DNA from: Planctomycetales bacterium
GTDB lineage: Bacteria; Planctomycetota; Planctomycetia; Planctomycetales; Planctomycetaceae
DNA length: 64,000 bases
Assembly: GCA_026400835.1 (NCBI GenBank)
Contig: JAPLOA010000054.1
Span: 1-64,000 of the forward strand
Reading direction: 5' to 3'
The notes beneath the pieces are model-generated. The model had not been told where the DNA came from. It saw only the letters and a list, made by a program, of their open reading frames with translations, and searched no databases. Made by a program: the position numbers and the translations under genes. The number at the start of each line of letters is the position of its first letter. The stretch's first letter is position 1. Shown here piece after piece: positions 10,117 through 20,581 of the stretch.

Positions 10117-10322
10117 GAAAATAACCTTTTTTGAACGACAGAGATGCAGAAACCCGGCCCGATCAGTACTCTCACGGACGTAATCCTGATTGTAATGAGT
10201 TACGGTACCAAACTGCGATATTGTCGCAATGAAATGCCTGTTGAATTATTGAAGACGACTCATCTGCGGCACTCCTCGATCGGCCCGCGTTCTGAATCCC
10301 TGTTCGGCACATTTTTGTTAAG

Positions 10323-10718
10323 ATGCTGTTCATGCCAGACAACTCAATAACAACAAGCGGAGTTCCGGTCAGCTCCTTCGGGAAAGATCTTTCGCTCGTG
10401 GAAACCCTGCGTGTGCTGGAGGTGGCTCGAGGGCTGCGGCAGGAACGCGAAGTGGCCGAGGTCGCTCTGGCGCGAGATGAAATCCGGACGCTGATGCGTA
10501 AACGGCTTATGGATGCCGCCGTTATCACCGGCGACAAGATCACCGAGGCTGATGTGGATGCGGCCATCGAACAGTACTTCGCGACTCAGCATACGTATCA
10601 GGATCCGCCGATGTCGTTCAGTGTTTTTATGGCTCATCTTTGGGTACGACGGTTTTCTGTTTTGTTCATTTTGGGTCTGATTCTATTCGCTTGGATTATC
10701 TTCTCTTGGGTTCTTTGA
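10323..10718 (+). CDS. Small tail-anchored membrane protein
   Basis: This 131-residue protein (or 128 from the ATG at 10332) has a helical charged body and a single C-terminal membrane segment of about 22 residues starting near RRFSVLFILGLI and ending at the last residue, a tail-anchor layout. The body carries an Arg/Glu-rich helix (about 30-65) and an acidic KITEADVDAAIEQYF helix. It is divergent from the coiled-coil gene at 8872-10116 and followed by another coiled-coil gene at 10861. It may recruit these soluble proteins to the membrane (inference). The family was not recognised with certainty. No strong ribosome binding site separates the two possible starts. Confidence 0.72.
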   Translation: MLFMPDNSITTSGVPVSSFGKDLSLVETLRVLEVARGLRQEREVAEVALARDEIRTLMRKRLMDAAVITGDKITEADVDAAIEQYFATQHTYQDPPMSFSVFMAHLWVRRFSVLFILGLILFAWIIFSWVL

Positions 10719-10730
10719 AATCTGTTTTTT

Positions 10731-10753
10731 CGTTTAACGGCAAGCCGCAGGCG
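10731..10753 (+). repeat. Solitary REP family A half-site
   Basis: CGTTTAACGGCAAGCCGCAG followed by GCG matches the family A arm exactly, but no inverted mate is found nearby. It lies 13 bp after the stop of the tail-anchored gene. Confidence 0.8.
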
Positions 10754-10860
10754 ACTATGCTTTCCTCACATGGCTTGCAGCATATCCGTTTCACAATTCA
10801 AGCTCGCAATCTGATCCCTGATTCCCTTGACCACTGACTCTCTTTACCCCATCACTTCAC

Positions 10861-12294
10861 ATGCCAGTTCCCGGAACCGAAATCCTTCGCCGAATCGCAG
10901 ACTTCGCTGCCTCGATCAACGGCAGCGAGAAAGAAGCCCGCGCTCGCGCAATGGATGTGTCGAATGAGATCGAGAAACTGCTCGTCGATCAGTCCGATGC
11001 CTTTCGAGAACTCGCGCAGCACTACCTTCCGCGACTTGATGACGATGTCGAAAGCGATGGCTGGACTGAAATGCATGCCGTTCTGCGAGATATCATGCTG
11101 CGACGTGATGACGCACGGCGACTGTTACAAACTCGCCTGCAGACCGCTTTAACGCAACAGTCTTCTTCAGAGATGCAATGGAAACAGCTTTCGGAGCAGT
11201 TCTCGGCAGCGACGCAGAAGGCAGATGAACTCACCACGCAGCTCACCGAGAAACTGACAACCGACCCCGATTTGCAGCGACTTTCCCGGGAAGCGGCGGA
11301 AGGTCAGGCACGGCTGGAACAAGCCACCGCGAACTTGAGCGATGTTGAGACCGAGGCGAAGAACAAGCTGCCTCCGTATGAGAATAGTCGACTATTTCAG
11401 TATCTCCGGGATTCCGAGTTCGACACAGATCGCTATCAACGTCGCGGGATGTCTCGCCGGATTGATCGCTGGTTGTCGCGACTAATCGATTATCCTGCCG
11501 TTGCCGCCAGCTATCGATTTCTGACGTCAGCGCCGAGGATGATGAAACAGGTCATTGCCGAACAACAGAAGACCGTGAAGGCGCGAGTTGAAGATGTTCA
11601 GTCTCGTCAAACCGCCGCTGGCGATGCGTTGGGTCTTCCGGCAATTCAGGCCAGTGTCTTACGCCTGAAACCCGAAGTTGATCGCGCGTTTGCTGCGATG
11701 GACTCGGCGCAGAAGCTTGCCGTCAGTCTGGGCCATGAACAGGCTCAGCTCGATTCCCCCGACTCGATCTTTTATCGCGACGCGTTAAAGGCGTTTCAGG
11801 CCTTGCTGCAGAAGACAGAACGCTCCATTGTCGCCGCGCGAGCCGCCAACACGCCAGAGCTTCAGGATGATCAGGTGGTTGCTCGCCTGCGACATATTGA
11901 TGAAGTCGTCAGCCAGAAGAAGGCACAGCTCGACCGGCATTACTCCGCCGCCGAAGCTGCTGAGAAACGCACGGAACGAGTCCATGATTTGCTGTCTCGA
12001 TGCCGTCGTGCTCAGTTTGGCGATCCGCAGCGGATCTTTGAGGACTCCTATGATCTCAAGGCGCGACTGCAGGATCTTGCGAATGGGGTTGTGTCGGGCG
12101 AGACGATGTATCAGGAGATGTATCGCATCCAGAAGATTGATTCTCCGATTGCCGATCAGGCCTCTGCGGCGATCAACGGGCCGATGGGACAAATCCTCAT
12201 CAACACCATGACCCAAGCCGCCGGAGCCGCTCTTGGAGTCTACGCCGCTCGAGCCGGCCAACAGCACCGTTTGCCGCGAAATTGGCAGCAATAA
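10861..12294 (+). CDS. Coiled-coil protein, unknown
   Basis: This 477-residue protein is helical over most of its length, with heptad-like Gln/Glu/Ala/Leu stretches (about 85-160 and 225-350). A basic segment (RRGMSRRIDRWLSRL, about 197-212) lies between them. The C-terminus has a small Ala/Gly-rich helix (TQAAGAALGVYAARAG). There is no signal peptide. No catalytic motif is recognised. It follows the tail-anchored protein in the same direction after 142 bp that contain a REP half-site, so co-transcription is plausible but not certain. With the divergent 8872-10116 gene it makes a three-gene helical-protein module. Confidence 0.75.
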   Translation: MPVPGTEILRRIADFAASINGSEKEARARAMDVSNEIEKLLVDQSDAFRELAQHYLPRLDDDVESDGWTEMHAVLRDIMLRRDDARRLLQTRLQTALTQQSSSEMQWKQLSEQFSAATQKADELTTQLTEKLTTDPDLQRLSREAAEGQARLEQATANLSDVETEAKNKLPPYENSRLFQYLRDSEFDTDRYQRRGMSRRIDRWLSRLIDYPAVAASYRFLTSAPRMMKQVIAEQQKTVKARVEDVQSRQTAAGDALGLPAIQASVLRLKPEVDRAFAAMDSAQKLAVSLGHEQAQLDSPDSIFYRDALKAFQALLQKTERSIVAARAANTPELQDDQVVARLRHIDEVVSQKKAQLDRHYSAAEAAEKRTERVHDLLSRCRRAQFGDPQRIFEDSYDLKARLQDLANGVVSGETMYQEMYRIQKIDSPIADQASAAINGPMGQILINTMTQAAGAALGVYAARAGQQHRLPRNWQQ

Positions 12295-12327
12295 GCCGGC
12301 GGCACATCAAGCAACGCCCGGCAATGA

Positions 12328-12402
<75 letters not shown>

Positions 12403-14075
12403 ATGAATCAACAGTTGTCAGCGTTTTATAAGTGTATTCGGCATTTTCGACCATTGCAATTCACTTCATCGGATTGCATGTTTTGAACGCCATTTTTGCC
12501 CGAAGTGGGTACAAGTGGGTACAGACTTCGCTTGCCACGTCATCCGTGCAACCACGGGCGAGCCGTTGGAAGTGAATCATTGACTTCCAACCATTTTGGA
12601 AGTGAACAGCCGCCGGGATGACTTCCAGCATCCCAGCACCTCGCATCCTGAGGTGAGCCCGGGATCTCAATCCACTGGTTCATCGTTCGGTGGCAATCGA
12701 TTTCCTTTGACCGCGCGCTGCGGGATCTCATCATCGGCCGCCATCATGCTTTGCCTTGTATCGCGATCGGTGGTGGGCTGGCACTGCCACCATTATCACA
12801 ATCAAAGAACTGCGAAGATCCAGTCGAGAACCCCGCTGAGCCGGAAACGACTTGCGCACTTTCATAGTGGTTTGACCTCAAGCCGTTTCATGCCGACGCC
12901 GCGATCACTTCTGGGTTCAATGAACTGTCATCTGTAATCGAGTTGACTGCGTCGCTTGAACGAGTACCGCCGACTTGGCGAATCAAATTGATGTCGCGTC
13001 GGGGTGTCGGACCGGAGCAGGCAAGACCGACGATGTTTCACACGCGGGCGTGACCACCGACGCGTGCTGATGGAGATTCCTTTTCGGCCTCAAAAAGCCT
13101 ATCTCCGACAATCCCGGTGAGGCGTGGCGTAGTGAAGATCAGAGGGACGTGAACGGATGACAGATCAGGTTCCGTGAAAGTCTAATGTTCTCCATGCGTC
13201 GTTTCACCTGGTCAGTCATCACGCGACCAAAGTGAAAATCGGATAATCTGAAACTGGCAGATTTGTCTTCTTATTCGCCGGGCAAAGAACTTCATAATGT
13301 GTCGCAGCGTCATCGAATTACGGATTTCGAAGATGGAATTGTCAATCAAGGTCCATCCGTGGAGTTTAACACTCGTACCACTGGCGAGAGGTCAATCGCA
13401 CGTTGCTGCAACTTGCAATCACCTCTTGTGGGCTCGTGTAGTACTAACCGCCGTAGCGGTACCTATCGCTCGGGTAAGCGAAGCTGCTCTGTGATCTGGC
13501 GGCTCACTCAGCAGTAACGCCTGGCATATCGGAAACTCTGCCAGAGCCTGCCATGAAACGCAGCGTCTCTGAAGCCTGTTCGCCACGATTTAGAAGCTGG
13601 GACGTTAAGGTGATGGGAATCAAGGGATCTTTCTCGCACGCGACTTATCGCCAGCGCGAAAAGTGGTTATGCGGACGGCGTCAGAGGGGGCAAGGTTGCA
13701 TGGGTTCCCAGTGATGCATACTTCATTGAGTTAGACACGGAGCCGCCTGGCTTAATGGCAGTTGCCAATTGCCAGGGGATTGCTCGCTTGTCCGACCACC
13801 GAAAGACCCCATAAGCTGGTCTTTCGGAGTTTCTTGAGTCCGCAGCAACACTGCAGGGCAACTGAAGGTATTCAGCGCTGACAATTCATGTCACAGACGC
13901 TATCCAATTCCATTGAATAAAGGCAATGCTGGAAATCTCTGAACTGATAGGGAACTCCGAACTGAACCAGACGGTTGCTCTGATCGAGCAGCCGCGAAGG
14001 TCTTGTGATTAAGCTGTATCTCGCGAGCGTTTGCCTGACACTGTTTATCGTGCGCGACGTATTTTTTCCCCGCGG
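12403..14075. other. 1.67-kb gene-free region
   Basis: No convincing gene is present on either strand between the 5' end of tRNA-Gly and the stop of the sulfatase gene. Open frames are short and featureless. A perfect 10-bp inverted repeat (CCGAAAGACC at 13799-13808 and GGTCTTTCGG at 13818-13827) forms a hairpin. Near 12489-12503 a GTGGGTACAA / GTGGGTACAG direct repeat is present. The region could be decayed accessory DNA beside a tRNA gene, but no gene remnant could be identified. Confidence 0.6.
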
Positions 14076-16511
14076 TCAATTGGACAAGGCTTTTTTCAAT
14101 GCCGCATCGCGCTGTGCAGCATCGGCCTCGGCTTTTACGGCCACACCGATCGGCTTCACATCCACTGTGACGTTCAGGATTTTTCCGGTGAAGGCATTAT
14201 CGCGTTCTGGATAATCACTGGTGACAGGTGTGGCGTCATCCACTCCAACGGCCGCTGTCTCATCTGCCGAAAAAATCGCTGGCTGAGTGCGGTCGATCCG
14301 GCCGCTGGCGACTTTCTCGCCATTCACCAGAATCGTGGCTGTCCCACCCTTGCCGACTCCGCCGCCATCGTAGTCAAAGTTCATCCGGATCGTAGCCTTT
14401 CCCGGTGCTACGGCGGTGTCCGACGCCACCTTGTATTCCTGCACACCGATAAAGCTATAACTGTAAGACGGTTTACCATCTTTTAGATAAAGGCTCCAGC
14501 CGCCGAAGCGACCGCCCTGAGCCAGTATGACGCCATTAGCGCCACCCTGTGGAATCTCGACATCCGCCGTGATGGAGAGCGAGCGATTCTTGATGTTGAT
14601 GAATACGTTCTCGCTCATCGAGCCCATGCCTTCCGAAAGCGTCAACGAGTTACGCTCGCCCATGAGATCGGGCCGCCCCGCGCTCGCAGCATTGACGCGT
14701 TCCAGAACACGGTCATCGATGGGGAGCACGCGATATTTGATCGCCTCTTTGATAAACAGTTCCTGCATCTCCTTGAGCTTCGCAGGATTGGCTGTCGCCA
14801 AATCGTTGGCCAGGCTGAAATCCTTCGTTGTCTCATAGAGTTCCCACTGATCTTCGAGCAACTTCGCCCGAGGCTTCGTCTCCCAGGGTGCTTTGTGCAC
14901 GGTGCCAGCAAACCAGCCATCGTGATAGACGCCGCGATTGGCAAAGATTTCGAAATACTGAGTCTTGTGAGTGCTTTCCGCTGCGGTGTCGTCAAAACTG
15001 TAAAGCATGCTCACGCCTTCGATCGGAGTTTGGACCGTACCGTTCACGCTTTTGGGTTCTGGTAACTTCGCGGCTGCAAGCACTGTCGGCGCGACGTCGA
15101 TAACATGGTGCCACTGCGAACGCGTTTCGTTGGAAGCCTTAATGCCCTTAGGCCAAGAGACAATCATGCCGTTGCGTGATCCCCCGAAATTGGAGGCAAC
15201 CTGCTTCGTCCACATGAATGGCGTATTGCCAGCAACAGCCCAGCCGGCCGCCATATGCGGATATGTGGTCGGACCGCCCCATTCATCGTAGCGTTTGAGC
15301 ATGTCCTGCACGGTCTCCTGCACGCCATTGAAATAGGTCATTTCGCTGAACATACCGCTCATGCCGCCTTCGGCACTCGTGCCGTTGTCACCCAGAATGT
15401 AGAAGATCAGCGTGTTGTCGAATTGTCCGGTTTCCCTGACGGCATCGAAGAGCCGACCGATCTCATGGTCTGCGTATTCGCCGAAGGCGGCATACACTTC
15501 CATTTGGCGGGCGAAGAGTTTTTTCTCATCTGCGGTGAGTTTGTCCCAGTCTTTGATGGCCTCGGGCTTGTTGGCCAGCTTGGTACCTTTTGGCACCACG
15601 CCGAGTTCAATTTGACGTGCCAGCGTTTCTTCGCGTAGTTTGTCCCAGCCGCCATCAAACTTGCCTTTGTATTTCGCGATCCACTCCTTTGGCACATGAT
15701 GCGGAGCGTGCGTGGCACCCGGTGCGAAATACATGAAGAATGGCTTATCCGGCGTCAGCGCCTTCTGGAATTTCATCCAGGAAATGGACTGATCTGTCAT
15801 GTCGGTCATGAAGTTATAACCCTCATGCTTCGGCGTTGGGACCCGAGTCAAGCCGTCATAAATTGTGGGATTCCATTGGTCAGTCTCGCCACCGAAAAAG
15901 CCATAGAACTTATCGAAACCTGATCGGCTCGGCCATCGGTCCGTCGGCCCTGAAACACTGACTTCCCAGGGGGCCGTCTCATGATTCTTGCCGAAGAATC
16001 CTGTGCTGTAACCATTCAGACGAAGCATCTCGGCCAGCGGTGCGACATTGTTTGGACGCTGTCCTGTGTTGCCCGGAAACGCGGTGGCCGTTTCGGTGAT
16101 GCCTCCCATGTTGTTCATATGATGGTTTCGGCCGGAAAGCAGAGCCGTCCGCGTTGGCGAGCAGACGGCGGTCGTATGAAAGTGATTGTAGCGCAGGCCC
16201 TGACTGGCGAGCCTTTCCGCTGACGGCATCTGCACCGGCCCACCAAAAGCGCTCGGCATGCCGAATCCCATGTCGTCGACCAGAACGATCAACACATTCG
16301 GTGCCCCCGCAGGCGGCTTGATCTCGAATCGTGGCGGAGCCGTCGCGTCGCGAGCATCCAGCACCGTACTGTGCGGGTAGTCCGGCTCGGCAATCGGAAG
16401 AGATGTGCGGTCGAGTGTATCGTGTCCCGTTTGGGCCAATGCGACACCCGCGAATTGGGCCGAAAACAGCGTGAAGCTAAGAGTGGTTACGACCGTGAAG
16501 CTGGTATGCAT
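14076..16511 (-). CDS. Exported arylsulfatase, type I
   Basis: This is a formylglycine-dependent sulfatase of 811 residues from the chosen start. The maturation motif C117-SPTR lies after VLIVLVDDMGFG (metal-binding Asp79-Asp80), as in S1-family arylsulfatases, and the Cys would be converted to formylglycine. A signal peptide occupies about residues 1-26. The C-terminal 180 residues form a LamG-like beta-sandwich extension (GRFGGWSLYLKDG) seen in PAS-type sulfatases. It would release sulfate from an unknown sulfated substrate, possibly algal polysaccharide or aryl sulfate, in the periplasm or outside the cell. The ATG at 16511 is preferred over 16607 because a GAAAGAGAAG ribosome binding site precedes it and a clean signal peptide follows. 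No sulfatase-maturing enzyme gene is in the window. Confidence 0.93.
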   Translation of the reverse strand: MHTSFTVVTTLSFTLFSAQFAGVALAQTGHDTLDRTSLPIAEPDYPHSTVLDARDATAPPRFEIKPPAGAPNVLIVLVDDMGFGMPSAFGGPVQMPSAERLASQGLRYNHFHTTAVCSPTRTALLSGRNHHMNNMGGITETATAFPGNTGQRPNNVAPLAEMLRLNGYSTGFFGKNHETAPWEVSVSGPTDRWPSRSGFDKFYGFFGGETDQWNPTIYDGLTRVPTPKHEGYNFMTDMTDQSISWMKFQKALTPDKPFFMYFAPGATHAPHHVPKEWIAKYKGKFDGGWDKLREETLARQIELGVVPKGTKLANKPEAIKDWDKLTADEKKLFARQMEVYAAFGEYADHEIGRLFDAVRETGQFDNTLIFYILGDNGTSAEGGMSGMFSEMTYFNGVQETVQDMLKRYDEWGGPTTYPHMAAGWAVAGNTPFMWTKQVASNFGGSRNGMIVSWPKGIKASNETRSQWHHVIDVAPTVLAAAKLPEPKSVNGTVQTPIEGVSMLYSFDDTAAESTHKTQYFEIFANRGVYHDGWFAGTVHKAPWETKPRAKLLEDQWELYETTKDFSLANDLATANPAKLKEMQELFIKEAIKYRVLPIDDRVLERVNAASAGRPDLMGERNSLTLSEGMGSMSENVFINIKNRSLSITADVEIPQGGANGVILAQGGRFGGWSLYLKDGKPSYSYSFIGVQEYKVASDTAVAPGKATIRMNFDYDGGGVGKGGTATILVNGEKVASGRIDRTQPAIFSADETAAVGVDDATPVTSDYPERDNAFTGKILNVTVDVKPIGVAVKAEADAAQRDAALKKALSN

Positions 16512-16691
16512 CACTTCTCTTTCTGCAAGTATGACTTCTAAAGATTCGGAAAGGACGATGACAAAAAGTCCGGCGGTCATCCCGCGAATAGAACCTGAAC
16601 CCCGCAACAGCTTGATGTAACGAAGGCTCTGAATTCTGATTGAATTCGCAAAAGCTGAGCCTGTTCGAATTGATCGGTAATCAAGCGGCCA

Positions 16692-18569
16692 TCATTTCTT
16701 CACGAAGAGGAGTCCCTGATCATCAGGTTCGCCACCAATCATTTTGAACTGGAATTGGGTCAGGCTTGAGTTCGTGATTTCTGCCAGCATCGTACCGCCA
16801 GCATCAGGTTCCATTGCCAGGTTGTTTTGGTCGACAGCAAAAACGCCCTTGACGGATTCTTTGGTTTTTCCGCGAGAATAACTCCACACAAACGTGCCGT
16901 CTTTGGTGAGCGCCAGTTCGAACTGAGCCTCTGCGCTGTCAGCCTTCCATGTGCCAACCATTGTGTCCACAGAGAGAATTTTGTCCGGAGGAAGTTCGAG
17001 GGGAGCTGGCGGAGCCGGTGGAGGTGATTTCGCGGTCTGACCCGTTGCAGGCGTCATTCCAGCCAGTTGAGTCAGAAGTTTGTCGCCCGGTAACTGCTGC
17101 AGAGCAATCGCAAAGTATTTGCCGGAGACTTCCTTGTGCCCCATCGTCAGGTAATGGTAACCCAGGAGAAAGCTGGCGTCGGCGGACGACGGGTTAGCCT
17201 TCATGAAGTTTTCCAGCTCTCGCAGTTGCTGAGTATAGACTTCCACGTTCGGATAAAGTCCGCTCATGGTGGTCCAGTCCCAGCCTGGTCCTGCAGAAAG
17301 CACCGCATAAACAGCGGCCGCCGAGTCCGGGTATTTCTTCTGAGCAAACAGTACCAGGCCGCGAAACTCATGGACCACGGTATCACGAGGCATCGTCTGC
17401 AGAGTAACGTCCAGTTGAGTCAAAGCCGTTTCGTATTCGCCCCCATAGAATGCCGTGCGGGCCTGTTCGAACGACGACATGCCAGCTTCCGTCGGCTCGG
17501 GAGGTCCGACGGGGGCAGATTCTGGAGGAGCAGCATTCGGGTCTGTTGGAGTTGTTGCTGCACCACTATCCGCGTACACGACAAGCGGCTCGGAATAACT
17601 GTAGCTGGAACTGGAACTGCTTCCGCTACTCGCGTACGGGTTCGAGTAGCCCCAGTAACCGAAGCCATAAGCGAGCCGATTCACACCCCAGCGAGTAACA
17701 CCCAGAGCCGCAGCACCTGGATAATTGTCCCACATGTAGTCCCATCCATCGCCGGGTTCCCAGCAGCCGTTGTACCAGTCTCCGTGATGATTCAGATTGC
17801 CGTCTGCAAAGTCCTGCCAGTCCTCGCGGTTGCTATCACGCCAGTCCTGGCGATCATTCTGCGTGTCCCCCCGATGCTGCTGCCAGTCTTCTCGCCCGGT
17901 GCTCAAGCGATCGTTCAGGCCGCTGCGGCGTTCGTCGAGTGTCTGAGGGCGACTGGCAGCACGATCCTGAACCCCGGCGCCTTGATTGGGAAGACGTGAC
18001 CCCACGTTTCCACTCCCAAGTCCTGGCAGGGAAGTCCCGGGCCGCGTGGCGGCAATCCCAGCAACGGCACCAGTACCAGCACCCCCGCTAACAGATGGTC
18101 GAGTCCCAGGAAGTGCTGAAGGACGAGATCCCGGTTGAGCTCCCGTCGCGGGGCGAGTTGCTGGCAATGTCGATGGTCGCGAACCGATTCCAGACGCTGC
18201 AGCGATCCCAGAGCCAGCTCCTGAACTGGGCCGCGTTCCTGGCTGAATTGAAGGTCGTGCCGCGGCCCCTGCACCGAGATGCGGTTGCGTTGTCGGACTG
18301 ACCGGACGAGATGCTCCACTTGAGGGCCGATTCAGCGAAGGTGAACTGCCAACCGAAGGCCGCGCCCCGCTGGAAACTCCACCTGATGGTCGAACGCCTC
18401 CACTGGCAGAGGCTCCGCCGGATGGACGTGCCATGCCGCCACCACCAACTCGTCCCCCGCCTCCGCCACCGCCTCCTCGACCACCTCGGCCGAATGCCGT
18501 GTTCATCGAGTCGCTGAGTATAAACAGTGATAAGAGTCCGACCAACGTTACCATTGCTCGTGTTTTCAT
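16692..18569 (-). CDS. Exported Gly/Ser/Pro-rich TPR-type protein
   Basis: This is a 625-residue protein from the ATG at 18569, which has AGGAAACTTCCTG just upstream and opens a signal peptide (MKTRAMVTLVGLL..). After cleavage come a Gly-rich stretch, then about 170 residues of Ser/Gly/Pro/Arg low complexity. A Trp/Tyr/Gly segment (about 235-310) follows. The C-terminal half carries TPR-like helices (about 355-520), including FEQARTAFYGGEYETALTQL. A final small beta domain (about 555-625) contains WKADSAEAQFELALTKDGTF. Planctomycetes have many homologous surface proteins of unknown role. The first ORF methionine (18641) is judged too far upstream. Confidence 0.8.
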   Translation of the reverse strand: MKTRAMVTLVGLLSLFILSDSMNTAFGRGGRGGGGGGGGRVGGGGMARPSGGASASGGVRPSGGVSSGARPSVGSSPSLNRPSSGASRPVSPTTQPHLGAGAAARPSIQPGTRPSSGAGSGIAAASGIGSRPSTLPATRPATGAQPGSRPSALPGTRPSVSGGAGTGAVAGIAATRPGTSLPGLGSGNVGSRLPNQGAGVQDRAASRPQTLDERRSGLNDRLSTGREDWQQHRGDTQNDRQDWRDSNREDWQDFADGNLNHHGDWYNGCWEPGDGWDYMWDNYPGAAALGVTRWGVNRLAYGFGYWGYSNPYASSGSSSSSSYSYSEPLVVYADSGAATTPTDPNAAPPESAPVGPPEPTEAGMSSFEQARTAFYGGEYETALTQLDVTLQTMPRDTVVHEFRGLVLFAQKKYPDSAAAVYAVLSAGPGWDWTTMSGLYPNVEVYTQQLRELENFMKANPSSADASFLLGYHYLTMGHKEVSGKYFAIALQQLPGDKLLTQLAGMTPATGQTAKSPPPAPPAPLELPPDKILSVDTMVGTWKADSAEAQFELALTKDGTFVWSYSRGKTKESVKGVFAVDQNNLAMEPDAGGTMLAEITNSSLTQFQFKMIGGEPDDQGLLFVKK

Positions 18570-18682
18570 CAGGAAGTTTCCTCTTAAGAAACCAAAACTG
18601 CCCGTCAGGAAGTCTTCTCGTGACGTTGTCGTGGTATGCATGCAGATAGAATCTGGTTCAATTCACCGACGCAGGTGAACGA

Positions 18683-19645
18683 CTATTTCGTTGGCACTGG
18701 AGTTGATTCGAGTTCCTGCGGCTGAGGCGGTTGACGAACCACGATGACTTTTACGGCTGGCAGCAGTTCATTGCCTGACACCCGATCGACCGATTGAAAT
18801 ACATAGCGATCCATGCCGATTAGCTCGACATGATTCGTCGCCGACGCCGTCGACCCATCAGTGTTGACCGAAGTCGCTTTAATCAGCCAGCCGGTTTCCG
18901 TGGGAATCCATTGGCTTTCGCCGTAACCGCCTTCGGAATCAAAAGTCCAGGCTTTGAATTGCTTTCTCAATGGATCCCAGCCAATCCGCTGGCTCACCTT
19001 GATAACTTCCTGGTCGGCCCGGCGTACCGTGACCTCCTGCAGGAGGAAACTGTCATTATCAGCCCACCGGCAAGAAGTATGAACCCTTCCATCGACACTT
19101 TCATCAACCCAGTCACCGACCAGCCAGGCAAGTGCTTCAAGATGATCTCGGTGCGACGGTTCGGCAGGGATGTCTCGCACCAGTCCCATCGACCATTTCC
19201 CATCCTGCAGAATATGAAGCACGCTGTATCGGCCGGATTCACTTTCCTGGCCCGCTGGCGGGACCGTTGTCGTTGACCCTGTTTCGACAGCAAGACTTGT
19301 CCCAATGAAGCGGATGGACTCGATTTCAATAGCAATCCCGGTGTCAGGTTGTTCCGCAAACACCTCGGTAAAGAGGTGTTGAATGCTCTCGCGTCCCTGA
19401 ATTGTATTGTCCGCCTCATCCACGATTTGCGCCTCTGGCAGAAATAAGTCTGCAACGGCTTTCGCATCATGGCTGTTATATGCTTTTGCGAAGTTATCGA
19501 CACTCGCTCGAATTGCCTTTTCAGCAGCGGTGTTGTCAGCCTTCGCCGTTCTCGCACCGTCCTCCTGGGCAGTCACGTGATCCTGCAGTACTACTGCAAG
19601 AAATCCATGGACGAGGCAAGAGGTAAGGAATGTTGAGTTCTTCAT
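18683..19645 (-). CDS. Exported SnoaL/DUF4440-like protein
   Basis: This 320-residue protein starts at the ATG at 19645 and has an N-terminal signal peptide (MKNSTFLTSCLVHGFLAVVL..). A nuclear-transport-factor-2 fold of the SnoaL/DUF4440 type covers about residues 40-150: the AIRASVDNFAKAYNSHDAKA helix, then ADLFLPEAQIVDE. A second beta-rich domain (about 170-305, LAWLVGDWVDES..) resembles DUF1579-like lipocalin-type repeats. Both fold types bind small molecules or act as catalytic scaffolds; no specific reaction can be given. Lies between the TPR protein and a gene-free spacer; the 113-bp gap to the TPR gene makes co-transcription possible. Confidence 0.8.
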   Translation of the reverse strand: MKNSTFLTSCLVHGFLAVVLQDHVTAQEDGARTAKADNTAAEKAIRASVDNFAKAYNSHDAKAVADLFLPEAQIVDEADNTIQGRESIQHLFTEVFAEQPDTGIAIEIESIRFIGTSLAVETGSTTTVPPAGQESESGRYSVLHILQDGKWSMGLVRDIPAEPSHRDHLEALAWLVGDWVDESVDGRVHTSCRWADNDSFLLQEVTVRRADQEVIKVSQRIGWDPLRKQFKAWTFDSEGGYGESQWIPTETGWLIKATSVNTDGSTASATNHVELIGMDRYVFQSVDRVSGNELLPAVKVIVVRQPPQPQELESTPVPTK

Positions 19646-20581
19646 GCTGACTGTATTCCCGGTAAGTGGGTTTCGGAAGGATTCGCGCGCGGGCATGAGT
19701 GAGACAATCTGCTGAAGGTATCCCGCAAACACTCGGCAACATGTCGCTCAGCGCGGAGAATTAGAACTGGTCAGATGGATTCGGTCGGCAATGTGCACAA
19801 CTCACTGTGCGTGTCTCTGTGTTCATTCGCACTCTGACTGTGCGGGAAGGCACGGATTATTTTTTGGAAAGGGGCTCTTTCTGCGGCCAGACTTCGTTTT
19901 CTCTGCCCTCGCCCCGATCACAGCCTCAAATCAATGTTCGTTAGCAACGCTCTCTAATTTGAAGTTGCACTTCCTGTTCCCAAAGAACAGGGTTTACGAA
20001 TTCTCGCTTCCCATCAGCAAAGTAAGAGCAGTCCGTTTCCAACCGCGGAGATCCATACATAGGTCGAATCCTCGCGTTGAAGCTTGTCTCCTGCTGGACC
20101 CGGGGCGGACCAGTTGTCGGTCCGTGGCCAGTCTGTCGTTCTCACCAACTCTTACCACGGGCAGCTTTGCTGATCCATATGACGGGATCAAATACAGTCT
20201 TCTGGACAGGCTACCATCAGCATGTTCAATCGCAAATCGGTCCACGATGCAAAAGAAAGCGATAGATGCGAAAATGCTGGATGCCAACTCCCCCGGTGAG
20301 ATCGACCGGCGCGTCGAAGCCCGTGGCCCTTCACTGCTCCGGTCACATCGACCGATAGGTCCTGGTTGATTTGACTCTGGCGGCAGGGAAAGCGTTTCTG
20401 AGGCCGTCTTGCGGAGTTGGAATCTCAAGACAGCGGTGTTACGAAATTCTTCTCTTTGCATTAGGCCGTCTGTTCATACGCTGGCACTGCATTCCGACTG
20501 GACAATTTACTCGCGATCGTATTTCGTTCCGGATCTGCGGTGACTCGCTTCTGAGGCTGACTCAAAATGCCCTTGCGATTC
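19646..20581. other. Gene-poor spacer
   Basis: About 935 bp between two minus-strand genes. The two overlapping frames on opposite strands (19791-20369 plus, 19994-20461 minus) contain no recognised motif, signal peptide or ribosome binding site and are treated as chance frames. No repeat of the families described here is seen. Confidence 0.6.

Noticed and set aside
13263-13517. Possible small gene in the gene-free region
   Set aside because: No ribosome binding site, no signal or domain pattern, and an overlapping frame nearby of similar quality.
19791-20461. Two overlapping ORFs on opposite strands (192 and 155 codons)
   Set aside because: They overlap each other, have no recognisable motif and no start context; chance frames in a GC-rich spacer.
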